Below the pieces are notes generated by a model. That model saw only the letters and a list, made by a program, of their open reading frames with translations, was not told the DNA's origin and did no database searches. A stretch of 64,000 nucleotides of DNA from Heterodera schachtii (Eukaryota > Nematoda > Chromadorea > Rhabditida > Heteroderidae). Shown piece after piece: positions 33,806-43,443 of this stretch. Both the position numbers and the translations under genes were made by a program. The stretch is taken from positions 3,342,595 to 3,406,594 of the forward strand of contig SIJG01000004.1 of assembly GCA_023374025.1 (NCBI GenBank), written 5' to 3'. How positions within the stretch are numbered: the first letter of the stretch is position 1; each line of letters starts with the position of its first letter.

Positions 33806-34780
33806 TCAGAAGCAGGAGAAATGAATTATTAATTGATCGAATGCAATCCATAATTGAAATGATATTGGCATTGTGCCATTTCAATATTGTATATAATTTG
33901 TTTGTATATATTTGGCCTTTGCTTGCTCGCAAATGCGTCCCCATTTCCACTGTACATATATATATATATTTATGTAAAATTCAGTGTGAGTAATCGTTGA
34001 TAATAATGGCTTATGAATAAAAGCGAGTTGAAGCATTCTTTCCTTTTTGATGAAAATAATAGTCCTGGTCAAAATTTTAGGACCCAGAAGCCCTGAAAAT
34101 CGGACCTTGGTCAAAATTCTCTTATTCTTTCCGGAATTTTTTCAAAAGTCCGAACTCTACCTCTCTCTCTCACTCGTTAACTGCAAAATAAACGAATTTT
34201 TTAATTTAAAAAATTCATAAAAAGAAAATAAGCATAAATTCCATCACAATTAGCAAATCCAAAAAAGGATCGATCGATCAGTTTTTTCAAATAATAATCC
34301 ATTCATTCATTCCGCTGATCACTGCTTGGCCCCGCGGCACTCGAGCACACATTTTCGTCACTTTTATCCGCTGGCAGAGACAATGGCCCAAATTTTTTAA
34401 TGAAAATATGCTAAAAAATATGGTCAAAATTCTTAATTTTTCCCCCGACGGCGCCTATCGGCACCGCCGGACTATAAAAATTTGCTCAAAATCACAAAAT
34501 TTGGTCATTTTTGTGGACAAATCTGTTAACAAATCGCATTATTTCGATTTTTCATGCTCAGATTTTCACAAAATGCTTATTTCAAACAAAAAATTGCTCA
34601 AATTGATCACGGACAGTCAAAAATACAATATTTGAACATTTAAACGTGTTTTGAATAAATTTGTAAAAATGAGGCTTTTTGACCCAACATGAGGTTTTTT
34701 TTGCATGCCAAATGAGGTTTTTGAAAATATTTATCTGCCATCCCTGATTAAGACCAAAGTGTGCTGCTAATTGCCACAAA
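33806..34780. other. 3' flank of TM-type gene and repeat ends (arm B)
   Basis: No gene. 34309-34390 preserves, in minus orientation, a terminal-exon relic (cgctgatcactgcttggccc...ctggcagagacaatggcc). 34444-34470 is the GC palindrome. 34670-34748 is the inverse of the CAGGGATGGC / AAGCCTCATTT repeat end. Confidence 0.45.
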
Positions 34781-35142
34781 ATGAAGCGATGTTTAAGGAA
34801 AATGTGAGAAATTTTCAACATAATTAAATTTCTCATTTTAATTAATTTTCACGCTTTTCAGTTGGATTTGTAGCGATGTGTGGATGGATATTGTCCCTTT
34901 CTTTGAACTTGTTGAACTTGGCCTCATGTTGGCACCGATTTCGCCTCGTTTCGATGCTTTAATTGACGCGCATTTCGATGGCAAAACGACGACGGAATTG
35001 ACAATTTGGAGACGTATCATAATTCAAAAAGACAAAACTGCTGAAAAAGCTGTGGTCGGTGCATTTTGTGTGACGAAGTGCAATTTCCGCTGCCGGACCG
35101 TCCGCTGCCCTACAAAATTCGCTTTAAGGACCTTCTGATTTA
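34781..35142 (+). pseudogene. F-box-like family, MNRR-type truncated copy (exons 1-2), arm B
   Basis: ATG at 34781 (M-K-R), exon 2 34862-35142 (WICSDVWMDIVPFFELVELGLMLAPISPRFDALIDAHFDGK...). Exon 2 shifts frame near 35060-35090 compared with the arm-A copy, so FPLPDRPLPYKIRF is read out of frame. Exons 3-5 absent, as in arm A. Confidence 0.72.
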
Positions 35143-35387
35143 GTAATTCGAACATTTATAAACACAAACCTAGATACATATTTAGATGGGGTCGCTTTCG
35201 GTAACATTGAAGAATTTGGCTGATTTCGGTTTTAAAACACATTTTCCGATTTTCTCGTTGAGAAAATTTAATTGGTACAATTTTTATGGCCCGGCGACAA
35301 TTCTGACTGTTGGTGTGTCCCAAATCGAACAGCAGGGACATTCACTCGATTCTCCAATTTGGCTTTTTTGAGCATGGGCCTTCGGGG

Positions 35388-36292
35388 GGGCCAGGACGTT
35401 TTCGCGTGGCCGTTTTCGCGTGGCCGTTTTCGCGTGGCCGTTTTCGCGTGAGGCCCGTTTTCGCGTGGCCGTTTTCGCGTGGGGTACGTTTTCGCGTGAG
35501 TGCCTGTTTAGGACTAAAATTGGTCGGGATGTGTGCCGAACATTCATTTTGACCTATTTCGAATCCCGAACCCGATTTCAAACAATTTTTTGCTTTTATT
35601 TACTCAAAAGCGTCCTCATTTTTATGCATGTAAAGATTAACAACTTCAAGTATTGACAACGTGAATGAGACACAGAATCCGACCATCGGCATCACGACAT
35701 TTCTTTTCTTTTTTTCTTTTTCGGGGGGCGGGGATAGAAAAAATTCTGTAATAGGGGTTGGAAATTTTTTAAATTTATGATAAATAAGCCTGCCAGAAAG
35801 AGAGAAAACAATTTTATACCAAATTGCATTTGGGATGGCAAGTCTACACTAGAGACCGGACGGGATCGGGATCCCGCGGGATTTATTCGGGATCCCGACC
35901 TCGGGATCCGTCCCGAGCGATTTTCCAAAATGTTCGGGATTGATCAGGATTCAGTCGGGATCCCGACTCGGGATCCCTCCGACCCCAGTTGTCCGGTCTC
36001 TAGTCTACACTAATACCAGCAAAGCATTAGACCGTGAAAAATTATTAGACTGTATAATAATTTGTCAGTATTAATTTATAAAATTCACTTAAATATAGAT
36101 TGAATTAAGCACCCGAAGTAAAACGGGAGTGAAAAATTTTTTCAAAATATAAAAAAAATAAAAAATTCGCTTATATGCAACCACGCGAAAACGGCCACGC
36201 GAAAATGGCCCTCACGCGAAAATGGCCCTCACGCGAAAATGGCCAAGCGAAAACGGCCACGCGAAAACGGCCACGCGAAAACGACCCCGACC
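35388..36292. mobile_element. Element with terminal arrays of unit ~TTTTCGCGTGGCCG
   Basis: The left end GGGCCAGGACGTTTTCGCGTGG plus units (to ~35490) is mirrored at 36180-36290 (ccacgcgaaaacggccacgc), ending CGAAAACGACCCCGACC. GGCCTTCGGGG flanks both sides (35377-35387 and 36293-36303); arm A has the single empty site (near 19098-19108). The interior contains a nested small element (35851-36003) and a fragment of the dispersed CCCGAACCCGATTTC repeat near 35565. No transposase. Confidence 0.85.
35851..36003. mobile_element. 153-bp MITE, ends AGAGACCGGAC, target duplication TCTACACT
   Basis: AGAGACCGGACGGGAT at the left is mirrored by GTCCGGTCTCT at the right. TCTACACT lies on both sides (35843-35850 and 36004-36011). 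The interior is made of cgggatcccgac units. Nested inside the larger element. The 8-bp duplication fits hAT-type. Confidence 0.78.
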
Positions 36293-37055
36293 GGCCTTCG
36301 GGGCATGGCTTTTGCAGGTTGGGAATTGAGCAGCAGTTTTCTCATTTTTGACGTTGGACGAATGAGTCCCCGTGGGATTTGAACACTTTAGTAGTCCGTC
36401 TCGGTCTCGAGTCTCGAGAAATGTTCGGTCTCGAACATCAAGCACTACTCTCTACTGGTTTTCCTTAACTACTCACGCTCACTCTCTTTTCTCTCTGCCA
36501 AGCCTTCTTTGTCCTCCCTGCCCTTCTCTCTTTTTCTTTTGCCCTCTATCTTTCTCCCATCTCTTTCTCTCTATACATTTATTTTCCCAATTCTCTCATT
36601 CAATGGTCGGATTCTCTTTCTCTTCTGCTGCTGTTCTTCCTTCCTCACTTATCCTCCTCCTTCTCCTCTTCTTGTTCCACACTTCCCATTTCCTCCTCCC
36701 GCTTCCATACAATCGATTATATTTTTTCGCTTTTTCCTACCCATTCAAATTAAGGCTCTATTTTTTTCAAAAAACAACCTTATTAAACATTCTTTTATAT
36801 CATTCGATAGCCCAACGAGTCCTCTATTAACCTGCTAAATTTCAAGAAAATTCATTATGTTTCAAAAAAATACCAAGAATGTTTACTTTGGTTTACATTT
36901 ACAAAAGTTATGGTGCATTAAAGTTGCAAAAAAATTTATGGTCGTGTGAACTGCAATAGAGCCAAAAATTTTACTGCATTTTTGGAATATAAATACAGTT
37001 TTACTTAGTTAACAATCAAAAATTACGACAAAAGTGTGCAAATTGTTCAGCAAAA

Positions 37056-38041
37056 ATGAACAGACGGTAAGGAATTTTTGAAAAAAATTAAAATTTTCGT
37101 TTACCCATTTTTTCCATGTTTCAGTTGGATTTGTAACGACGTTTGGATGGACATTTTCCCATCTTTTGACCATGCTCAACTCGGACTCAAAATGGCATTG
37201 CTTTCCGACCGTTTCGATGTTTTAGTGGACGCGCATTTTGATGGCAAAAGCGAATTGACAATTTGGAAATTTATCAGCATTGACAAGGACGAAGGATCAA
37301 AAGCGAAACTGTTTGTAAGGATCAATGGGACATTGTGGCATTTCCTCTGCCGGCCTTCCGCTGCCAAAAAAAAAAATTCGCGTGAAAGCATATTTTCTAA
37401 AAATTTGAAGCTTTTTTTATCCCATTTTTAGGCATTTTCGAATGCTTCTTCTCCAATTACTTTCCACATTTTCTTAACGCTTTCGTCCACTTTAATTGAC
37501 TCCGTTTTGCCATTTGATCTGTTCAACGAAGCGACTGGTGAACAATTGACACTGCAAAAAGAGGACAAAAATGTTTGATCAGACGTTGTCCAATTGGATG
37601 GGATTGGGGAAAATGGAAAAGTATGTGGAAGGAATTGTGTGCTGCTCGAGCGAGACGGATTTGCATTTGGATCAGAGACGGCCAATTTGACGAGGGGTGA
37701 ACAATTTAATTTAATAAAAATGATCAATGCTTTTTTACAGGAACACAAAAGTCATGATCAAAAATGCTCGAAAAAGCATGTTTTTTTTTTGTGATTCTCA
37801 GGCCATTAATCTTTTTTGGTAGTTAACGAAATTTTTAATTGTTTTTAACTAACGTTCCCCAACACCTTTGAAATGGACAGGGATATGTGGCACAAAAAAT
37901 AAGGGATTATTAGTTTGTTGGACTCATAAAATACCATTTGACCCATTAAAATTGAATCTGCTTAAAATGCAATTTAATAAATCTTTATTTTTCAGTCTTC
38001 TCGACGCCGCTTCTCCCGGTTCGAGTGGTCAGCAACAATAG
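37056..38041 (+). pseudogene. Chimeric F-box-like copy: MNRR-type front, TM-type back, YID exon missing
   Basis: Exon 1 37056-37066 (M-N-R-R) and exon 2 from 37125 ([20 protein letters not shown]...) are MNRR-type. Exon 2 shifts frame near 37330 and runs into an intron-like stretch at about 37390. The next exon, from 37433, is TM-type: AFSNASSPITFHIFLTLSST...PFDLFNEATGEQLTLQ, then TGA near 37576. The last exon 37996-38041 is also TM-type (LLDAASPGSSGQQQ). The whole YID exon is absent, so a recombination joined two subfamilies. A TATA-like ATATAAATA lies near 36988. Confidence 0.78.
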
Positions 38042-39487
38042 CAGCAGAAATGAATGAAGAATTAATTAATTGATGCGTTTTATGTGATCCAAATGATGGT
38101 TGCTGGCACTATGCCATTCCAACAATATTTTATTGTGTACAGAGTTAGCTTATTTATTTGTATATGTATTTGACCTTTGCTTGCTTGCCGTAAATTCGTC
38201 CATTTCCATTGTATTTTATGTGTATGTAATTAATTCATTGTGAATAATCGTTGATAAAAATGGCTAATGATAAAACTGACATGAAATTTCCCGACTTAAA
38301 ACAAAATGGATTTCATCCATATTTGGTGACATTGGGGAATTGGTGTCCCGGTGAAAAATAAATTAAAATTTTTTACTTATCTTAACGTCGTTAAAACATA
38401 TTTATGTTGGGTTTTCTGGGTTGCTAAATCACGAATCTGACATTAATTTTGACTAATTTCGAATCCCGGGCCCGAACTAGAACAAAAGTCGAAATTTTAA
38501 AATTCTCAAACATAAAAAACAATTTGAATCTTCGACTTTTGTCCGAGTTCGGGATTCGGCTTTATTTTTAAAAATCAATATTGGATGAAAAAACATAGAC
38601 AAAATAAATGATTTATCGGATTCTGGGCTCAGATCCGTGATCAGCATCTTTTTATCGCAATCATAACTTTTTCCTTTGTTGACCAAATCCAATAAAGTTG
38701 GCATCATTCGAAAGCTCTTAACAAGCTCTGTCGGCTTCCCAAAAAACATAAAGATATACCGAAAAAATCACCAAAATCCCACACCAATGCCTTGTCCATT
38801 CCGATCACTTCCAATTGCGGCCAAAATTTCCTCACTTTGTCCGGGTCGATTAAGTCGCTCATTTCCTCCACTTTTGCCAAAAGGAATCTCTCCCCTCCCT
38901 TTGTGCCAATTTTCCGGGTTTTATAACAATTTAACCGCAGATTTTGCCTTTTGCCCTTTCGATTTGGAGACCGATCATTTGGGCCTTTTCGCGTGAGTCA
39001 ATCAAAAAGGGATCGATCGGCGGAGGAGCATTTTGGGAGAGGGACAGAACAGCAGCAAAAATGGAAAGAAGTGCATTTTGGGGAAAATTTATTAACATTT
39101 TGGGAATTTGATTAAAGTGCAAAATTTGGGCAGAATTTGGAAAGAGTACGCAACCGCCGCCTAATTTAATTAGGCAATTTGCAGGACTTTTGACCAATCG
39201 AAGCGTACAAATTGGCGTAAGGCAATCAATCGTTTACCGCAGCATTTTCACTTCTGATCGATTGATCGCTTTAGGCAATTTTCTGATCACTTTTCCTTTT
39301 TTCAATTGTTTTCTTATGGAATTGTGCTCGCTAATCGATCAGCTGACCACGCGCTTTTGCTTTTCCCTTTTCATTTTTTTGTTTCTTTGCCATTCCGTCG
39401 TCGAATGTCGGCTTTTTTTCTTCATATTTCACATATGGCGCCTGCAACAATCAATGAAAGTCATAGCTAACAATAGGACAAATACAA
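38042..39487. other. Gene-poor stretch between array and phosphatase island
   Basis: 38395-38650 holds an inverted pair of the dispersed 'cgaatcccgggcccgaact' repeat. 38665-38735 has the 'ttggcatcattcgaaagctc' motif. An open + frame (38777-38993: MPCPFRSLPIAAKISSL...) ends at a gtgagt donor and could be a first exon, but no continuation was recognised. The A+T content falls in 38800-39000. Confidence 0.35.
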
Positions 39488-39673
39488 ATGCCATCAAAGC
39501 AACAAAAGGTGGTGCCAATGGAAAATGAAAAGACAAAAGTGAAGGGAATGAAAGTCGCCAATGAAATTGACGAAAGTGAAAGAGAAATTCAACAAAAATG
39601 GGGCCAAATCGTCGCGAGAGGAAAACATTCTGCCGAAAAAAGTGGACAATTTACTGGCATAAAAAAGCCTTGA
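39488..39673 (+). CDS. Possible small charged protein (61 aa), unrecognised
   Basis: An uninterrupted frame MPSKQQKVVPMENEKTKVKG... ending in KSGQFTGIKKP and TGA. It is rich in K and E with a plausible amphipathic stretch (NEIDESEREIQQKWGQIVAR). No domain recognised, no clear promoter. It may be the last exon of a longer gene or chance. Confidence 0.25.
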   Translation: MPSKQQKVVPMENEKTKVKGMKVANEIDESEREIQQKWGQIVARGKHSAEKSGQFTGIKKP

Positions 39674-40300
39674 GCCCATATTAAATTACAAAACTTTTAT
39701 AGACCCGGCTCGGACATTGCAGCCACAAACAAATTGACATTTAAATGTCAGGTTTTCGCAAATGTCTGAAAATGGCTAAGAAATGGACACAAATATCGGG
39801 ACATGCTTTAAAATAGGGACAACTTAAGCGGAAGATTCGAAAATAAGCTAAAACATCAGTCGGGATTTCAGTCCGCGAGACGAATGCTAAATTCTCAATA
39901 CCAACCCGTGGGGGAGGATTTAAAGGCAAAAACAGGTAGGTCATCTCGAAGAACATGGAATTAAACTCTACAATTGATACACAACCGATATGCCTGCCAT
40001 TTTATTAATATATCAAATATGTATATGTATATACAACGACAATGAATATGAATGAGATTTCACAAATATCGAACAAGCGAAGCACAATATATTAATGGGT
40101 ATACAATATATACATATTCAGATCACATAAGGAAGGATCACTCACTGTTCACAAGAGAACATTTAGGAAGCATTGGAACAGACAAAACACAGCAATCGGC
40201 GGACGGGAAGGGAATGATCGAAAGCAAGGGACGAGTGGGTTGGTGTCGCGAGACGTCGTCGTCGAACACTGTCATTTGCACGCAGCACGGCCTGGCTATG
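39674..40300. other. Gap between the small open frame and the Lys/Glu-rich gene
   Basis: No gene seen. From 39960 rightward it is A+T-rich and probably includes the 3' untranslated region of the minus-strand gene ending at 40301. Confidence 0.35.
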
Positions 40301-40805
40301 CTATTCCTCTGCTTGGCTCGTCTCCGCTGTGCTCTGTTCTCCCAGCGCTTCGTCCACGGTGGATGCATCGGCGGTGTCCTTCTTCTTGCCCTTCTTGTCC
40401 TTCTTCCCGTGCTTGTCCTTCTTGCCCGCTTTGCTGTCGTCGCTCTTCCCCGCCTCCTTCGGTCGGTGTTTGTCCTTGCGCTTCTCCTCCTTTTTGTCCG
40501 ACGCTGGTGGTGCTGCTGCTGCGCCTTCGGCCTTCTTGTCCTTCTTCTTGTGCTTGTCGCCCTTGCTGCCAGCCTTCTTCTCCTCCTTGTCGCCGGCGGT
40601 CGTCGCTTCTTCGCCTCCTCCTTCCGGCTTGGGCTTCTCCTCGTCGTCGCTCTTCGGTTGGTCGAGCATCGGGCCGAGGTACGCCTTCCAACAGTACTGA
40701 AAGGGACAAAAATTTATGAAATGCAATTTGAAAAAAATGAAGAAAGCGCAGCATTACAATTCCTGCTCCGAAGGCAGCAGCAGCGATGAATAGGTAAGTG
40801 GCCAT
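40301..40805 (-). CDS. Lysine/glutamate-rich protein with one N-terminal transmembrane segment (147 aa)
   Basis: Two minus-strand exons, 40758-40805 and 40301-40696, separated by a 61-nt GT-AG intron, phase 0, 444 nt in all. Residues 1-25 (MATYLFIAAAAFGAGIYCWK) make a hydrophobic N-terminal anchor. Then come YLGPMLDQPK and a ~110-residue tail of K, E, D, G, A and S, including KHKKKDKK and GKKDKHGKK runs, ending TSQAEE. The layout (short anchor, highly charged cytosolic tail) recalls triadin/junctate-like or mitochondrial/ER tail proteins, but I cannot name a family. Codon use in exon 2 is GC-rich compared with the array genes. It is divergent from, and 361 bp from, the phosphatase. Confidence 0.75.
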
Positions 40806-40890
40806 TGCGTTGCGTTGCGCACTGAAGCGGTTCGTTGGTTGGAGTGTGGTGAAGAAGAAGAAGAAATGTGAAGCGGAGGGAAAGACGACC

Positions 40891-40948
40891 CCTTTTATAC
40901 AGATCCAATTCTGCTGGAAGGAATTTGAAAAAAATTGAATATAAAAGG
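40891..40948. promoter_or_regulatory. Back-to-back TATA boxes of the divergent gene pair
   Basis: Minus-strand TATAAAAGG (fwd ccttttata, 40891-40899) lies about 86 bp before the ATG of the lysine-rich gene. Plus-strand TATAAAAGG (40940-40948) points to the phosphatase, leading to an acceptor-like ttttcccctttacag ending at 41112 that could take a 5' exon or trans-spliced leader. The two boxes are ~40 bp apart. Confidence 0.5.
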
Positions 40949-41166
40949 GCGGAAAATGCCCAAAATTCTCACTTATTCCATTTCCTTCAATTCACGCCTA
41001 TTATTTTCGACACGCCTTCGCCTAATTACTGAGGTGCGCCTTCTTCACCATCGCCCGTTTTCCCTTCACTTCCTCCATTTGCATATCATTAATTTTTTTT
41101 TCCCCTTTACAGTGATCAACAACGCTCTGCCGCGCATTTCAACCGCAACGCACACAGCAAACGCGG

Positions 41167-42485
41167 ATGTCCGGCGCTGGAAGTGGACGCCAAAAGAGGG
41201 GCCAGACGGAAGCACCGCGACGCCCAACCCGCCGCCAGTCAACGCAGCAGCCTCGTCAGGCCGGCACTCAGCAGCATCAAGGGCGTGCAGCAACACCACA
41301 GGAACAAAGTGTGCTCGCGCCGGCGCCAACTCTTCGCAGATGGGAGGACACGGCAGAATTCTTCTTCGCCCTGGAACGCTTCGTCAACGACACAACGCCG
41401 CGCACCGTGCAGGACCTGGTCAGCGAATTCACCGAACTCAACGCAGCGCCACGACCGGAGCCATCGCCTGAGTTTACACGGTGGGTTTTGGCGTCGTTTC
41501 AATTTATGTGCATGTCTAATCTTCCCAATTCCAATTGCAGGAACTTGGAGTGCAACCGCTACCGAGATGTGATCTGCACGGAAATCAATCGAGTGCGACT
41601 CCACAGCGGACGCTACATCCACGCCAACTGGATCAGCACGTTCGGCGAGAACCGCTTCATCTGCACTCAAGGCCCGCTCGAGACGACCTGCGACGACTTC
41701 TGGACAATGATCGTGCAGGAGAACATCGAAGGCATTGTGATGCTCTGCGACACCATCGAACAAAATCGGATCAAATGTCATCAGTACTGGCCGACCGCGG
41801 ACAACAAAGTGGGTTTTGAAATTTTACCCAATTTAACCAATTAATCATTTCCCCTTCCCTCCTAGCTCATGCGCTTCGCCAACAACCAGATCATGGTCAA
41901 ATTCTCGCGCGAACACCACGTGGAAGGCGCGCTCTACAGGACGGACCTCATCGTTGGAGCACCGCAAATGCGACAGGGCCACTTGCGCGTTCAACACTTC
42001 CACTGGCGACAATGGCCCGACCGCGGAGTGCCCCACAGCGACCTGGCCCCGCTGCGCCTGCTGTACCATGTGATCGGCGTCCCCCGAGCGGTTGTGCACT
42101 GTTCAGCTGGTGAGTTACGGAAACAAAAAGCATTGGGAAATTAATCAATCATTTTTTTTCCATTGCCAGGCATCGGACGCACTGGAACGCTCGTGGCGGT
42201 GTACTTGGCCAACCAAACGCTGCACCTCGGCCAGCCCCTCAACATCTTCGCTCTCATCCGTGACCTCCGGCGCCAACGATCTCAGAGCATACAGACGCTC
42301 GACCAATATCTCTACATTTACTTCGTGATACTTCGGTGGGTTTTTTTTCAAATTTTTTATCAAATAAAAAAGCAATTTTTAATTTTTTCAGTTATGCACA
42401 AAACAAGGCGTCAAAGCTGAACATCAACGTGAACGCGCTCAACGCCCTCGTGCAGGCACTGAACTCCACCATGCGACGGGGCTGA
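41167..42485 (+). CDS. Classical (non-receptor) protein tyrosine phosphatase, complete catalytic domain (361 aa)
   Basis: Five exons: 41167-41480, 41541-41808, 41866-42109, 42170-42335 and 42392-42485; 1086 nt, in frame. Residues 1-~65 are a basic, Q/R-rich linker (QKRGQTEAPRRPTRRQ). The PTP domain follows with the family landmarks: NRYRDV, YIHANWISTF, TQGPLETTCDDFW, QYWP, the WPDRGVP general-acid loop, the HCSAGIGRTGT P-loop with catalytic Cys and Arg, and QTLDQYLYIY with the Q-loop glutamines. All catalytic residues are present, so it should hydrolyse phosphotyrosine. No signal peptide or membrane segment is visible. Nematodes carry many such small PTPs, often germline-enriched; specific function is inference. 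The P-loop is split by an intron after HCSAG. Confidence 0.93.
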
Positions 42486-42574
42486 GCTGCTGCTGCTGCT
42501 GCTGACGTCGCCGGGCCGGCCGATGACGGAGGAATCGGCAGGATAGAATATGATCATTTGCGAATGTATTGCGT

Positions 42575-42780
42575 TGTCAACGTGTCCATAACTGTCATAA
42601 TGCCCCATATTGTAATTGTCAATACCCCGATCACTTGATTGTTTTGTCAGCGTGTCCATAAATGTCATAATGCCCCATATTGTAATTGTCAATACCCCGA
42701 TCACTTGATTGTTTTGTCTGCGTGTCCATAAACTGTCATAATGCCCCATATTGTAATTGTCAACACACCCGATCATTTGA
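42575..42780. repeat. Tandem repeat, ~69-bp unit, three copies, in the phosphatase 3' flank
   Basis: The unit gtgtccataactgtcataat...gccccatattgtaattgtca...ataccccgatcacttgattg...ttttgtcagc is repeated from about 42588, 42650 and 42719 with a few differences. It starts ~90 bp after the stop codon, so it could be transcribed in the 3' UTR. Confidence 0.8.
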
Positions 42781-43443
42781 ATTGTATGTATTATTTTTGA
42801 TGTGTGCGCATATAAACTAATCAAAATGAGAAATTTTCACTTTTTGGGTGTTTCGGCACTTCTGGCTTAGACGGGGGATTTATAAAAGAATCGAGCAATG
42901 ACTAATTTGGTATCATTTGAAAGCTCTAGATGAGATATAAAGGATAGATTTTTCCAGACCGTCAATTCGGAGCATAGGTAACCGAAAAACTTGAGAAAAA
43001 TGCTCAAAAAAGGTGTATTTTGAATTGACGGGAATATTCATGCGCTGGAGGTTCATTCATTGCTTTGGATTTTTAGACGAAAAATTTGAATTATGACTTT
43101 TTCGAAACCTGGTTCAGGGTTTGGAATTTGTCGAAATGGCTGCCGGATTCGTGATCAGCGAACCCGAAAACCCTTGGAAGCATGTTTTTATGATCTTTGA
43201 AAGGAAAGAATATTTTTTCCAAAAAAGGGGGCAACCATCGGCAGTATTACCTTATTTTCGTCTGTTGTTTTAACCAGAATAATAATTTTAAAAAATCTAA
43301 GGCTTTACGCTTTTCAATTGATGGTGAGAAATTCTCACACAATTAAAGTAAGCAAATAAATGTAAAAAACAACAAAAGCTTTTCTGATGAGAGAAAACGA
43401 GATAATCAAATTCAAATTCCAATTGGCGAGATCGACAATTTCA
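42781..43443. other. Intergenic with dispersed repeats
   Basis: No gene. 42895-42960 holds the 'tttggtatcatttgaaagctc' motif, and 43085-43190 one arm of the FCGAA-type repeat (ggtttggaatttgtcgaaat, attcgtgatcagcgaacccg). Confidence 0.45.

Larger units (their letters stand above)
31863..37050. repeat. Arm B of the large inverted duplication (partner 16100-22535)
   Basis: Reverse-complement partner of arm A. The inner edge (31863-32030) matches 22385-22535, and the outer edge (36830-37050) matches 16090-16320. It lacks the three elements found in arm A and has its own insertion at 35388-36292. Confidence 0.88.

Noticed and set aside
39190..39528. 112-codon plus frame with a hydrophobic F/L-rich stretch
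   Set aside because: AT-rich composition, no recognisable signal or domain and no continuation; the hydrophobic run follows from TTT/TTC-rich DNA.
40052..40789. Long plus-strand frames rich in L, V, S and R across the lysine-rich gene
   Set aside because: They are the antisense of a GC-biased K/E/D/G-coding exon; the minus strand has a good start, intron and stop.
41239..41781. Minus-strand frame of ~180 codons
   Set aside because: Antisense shadow of the phosphatase exons, which carry all PTP motifs in the plus frames.
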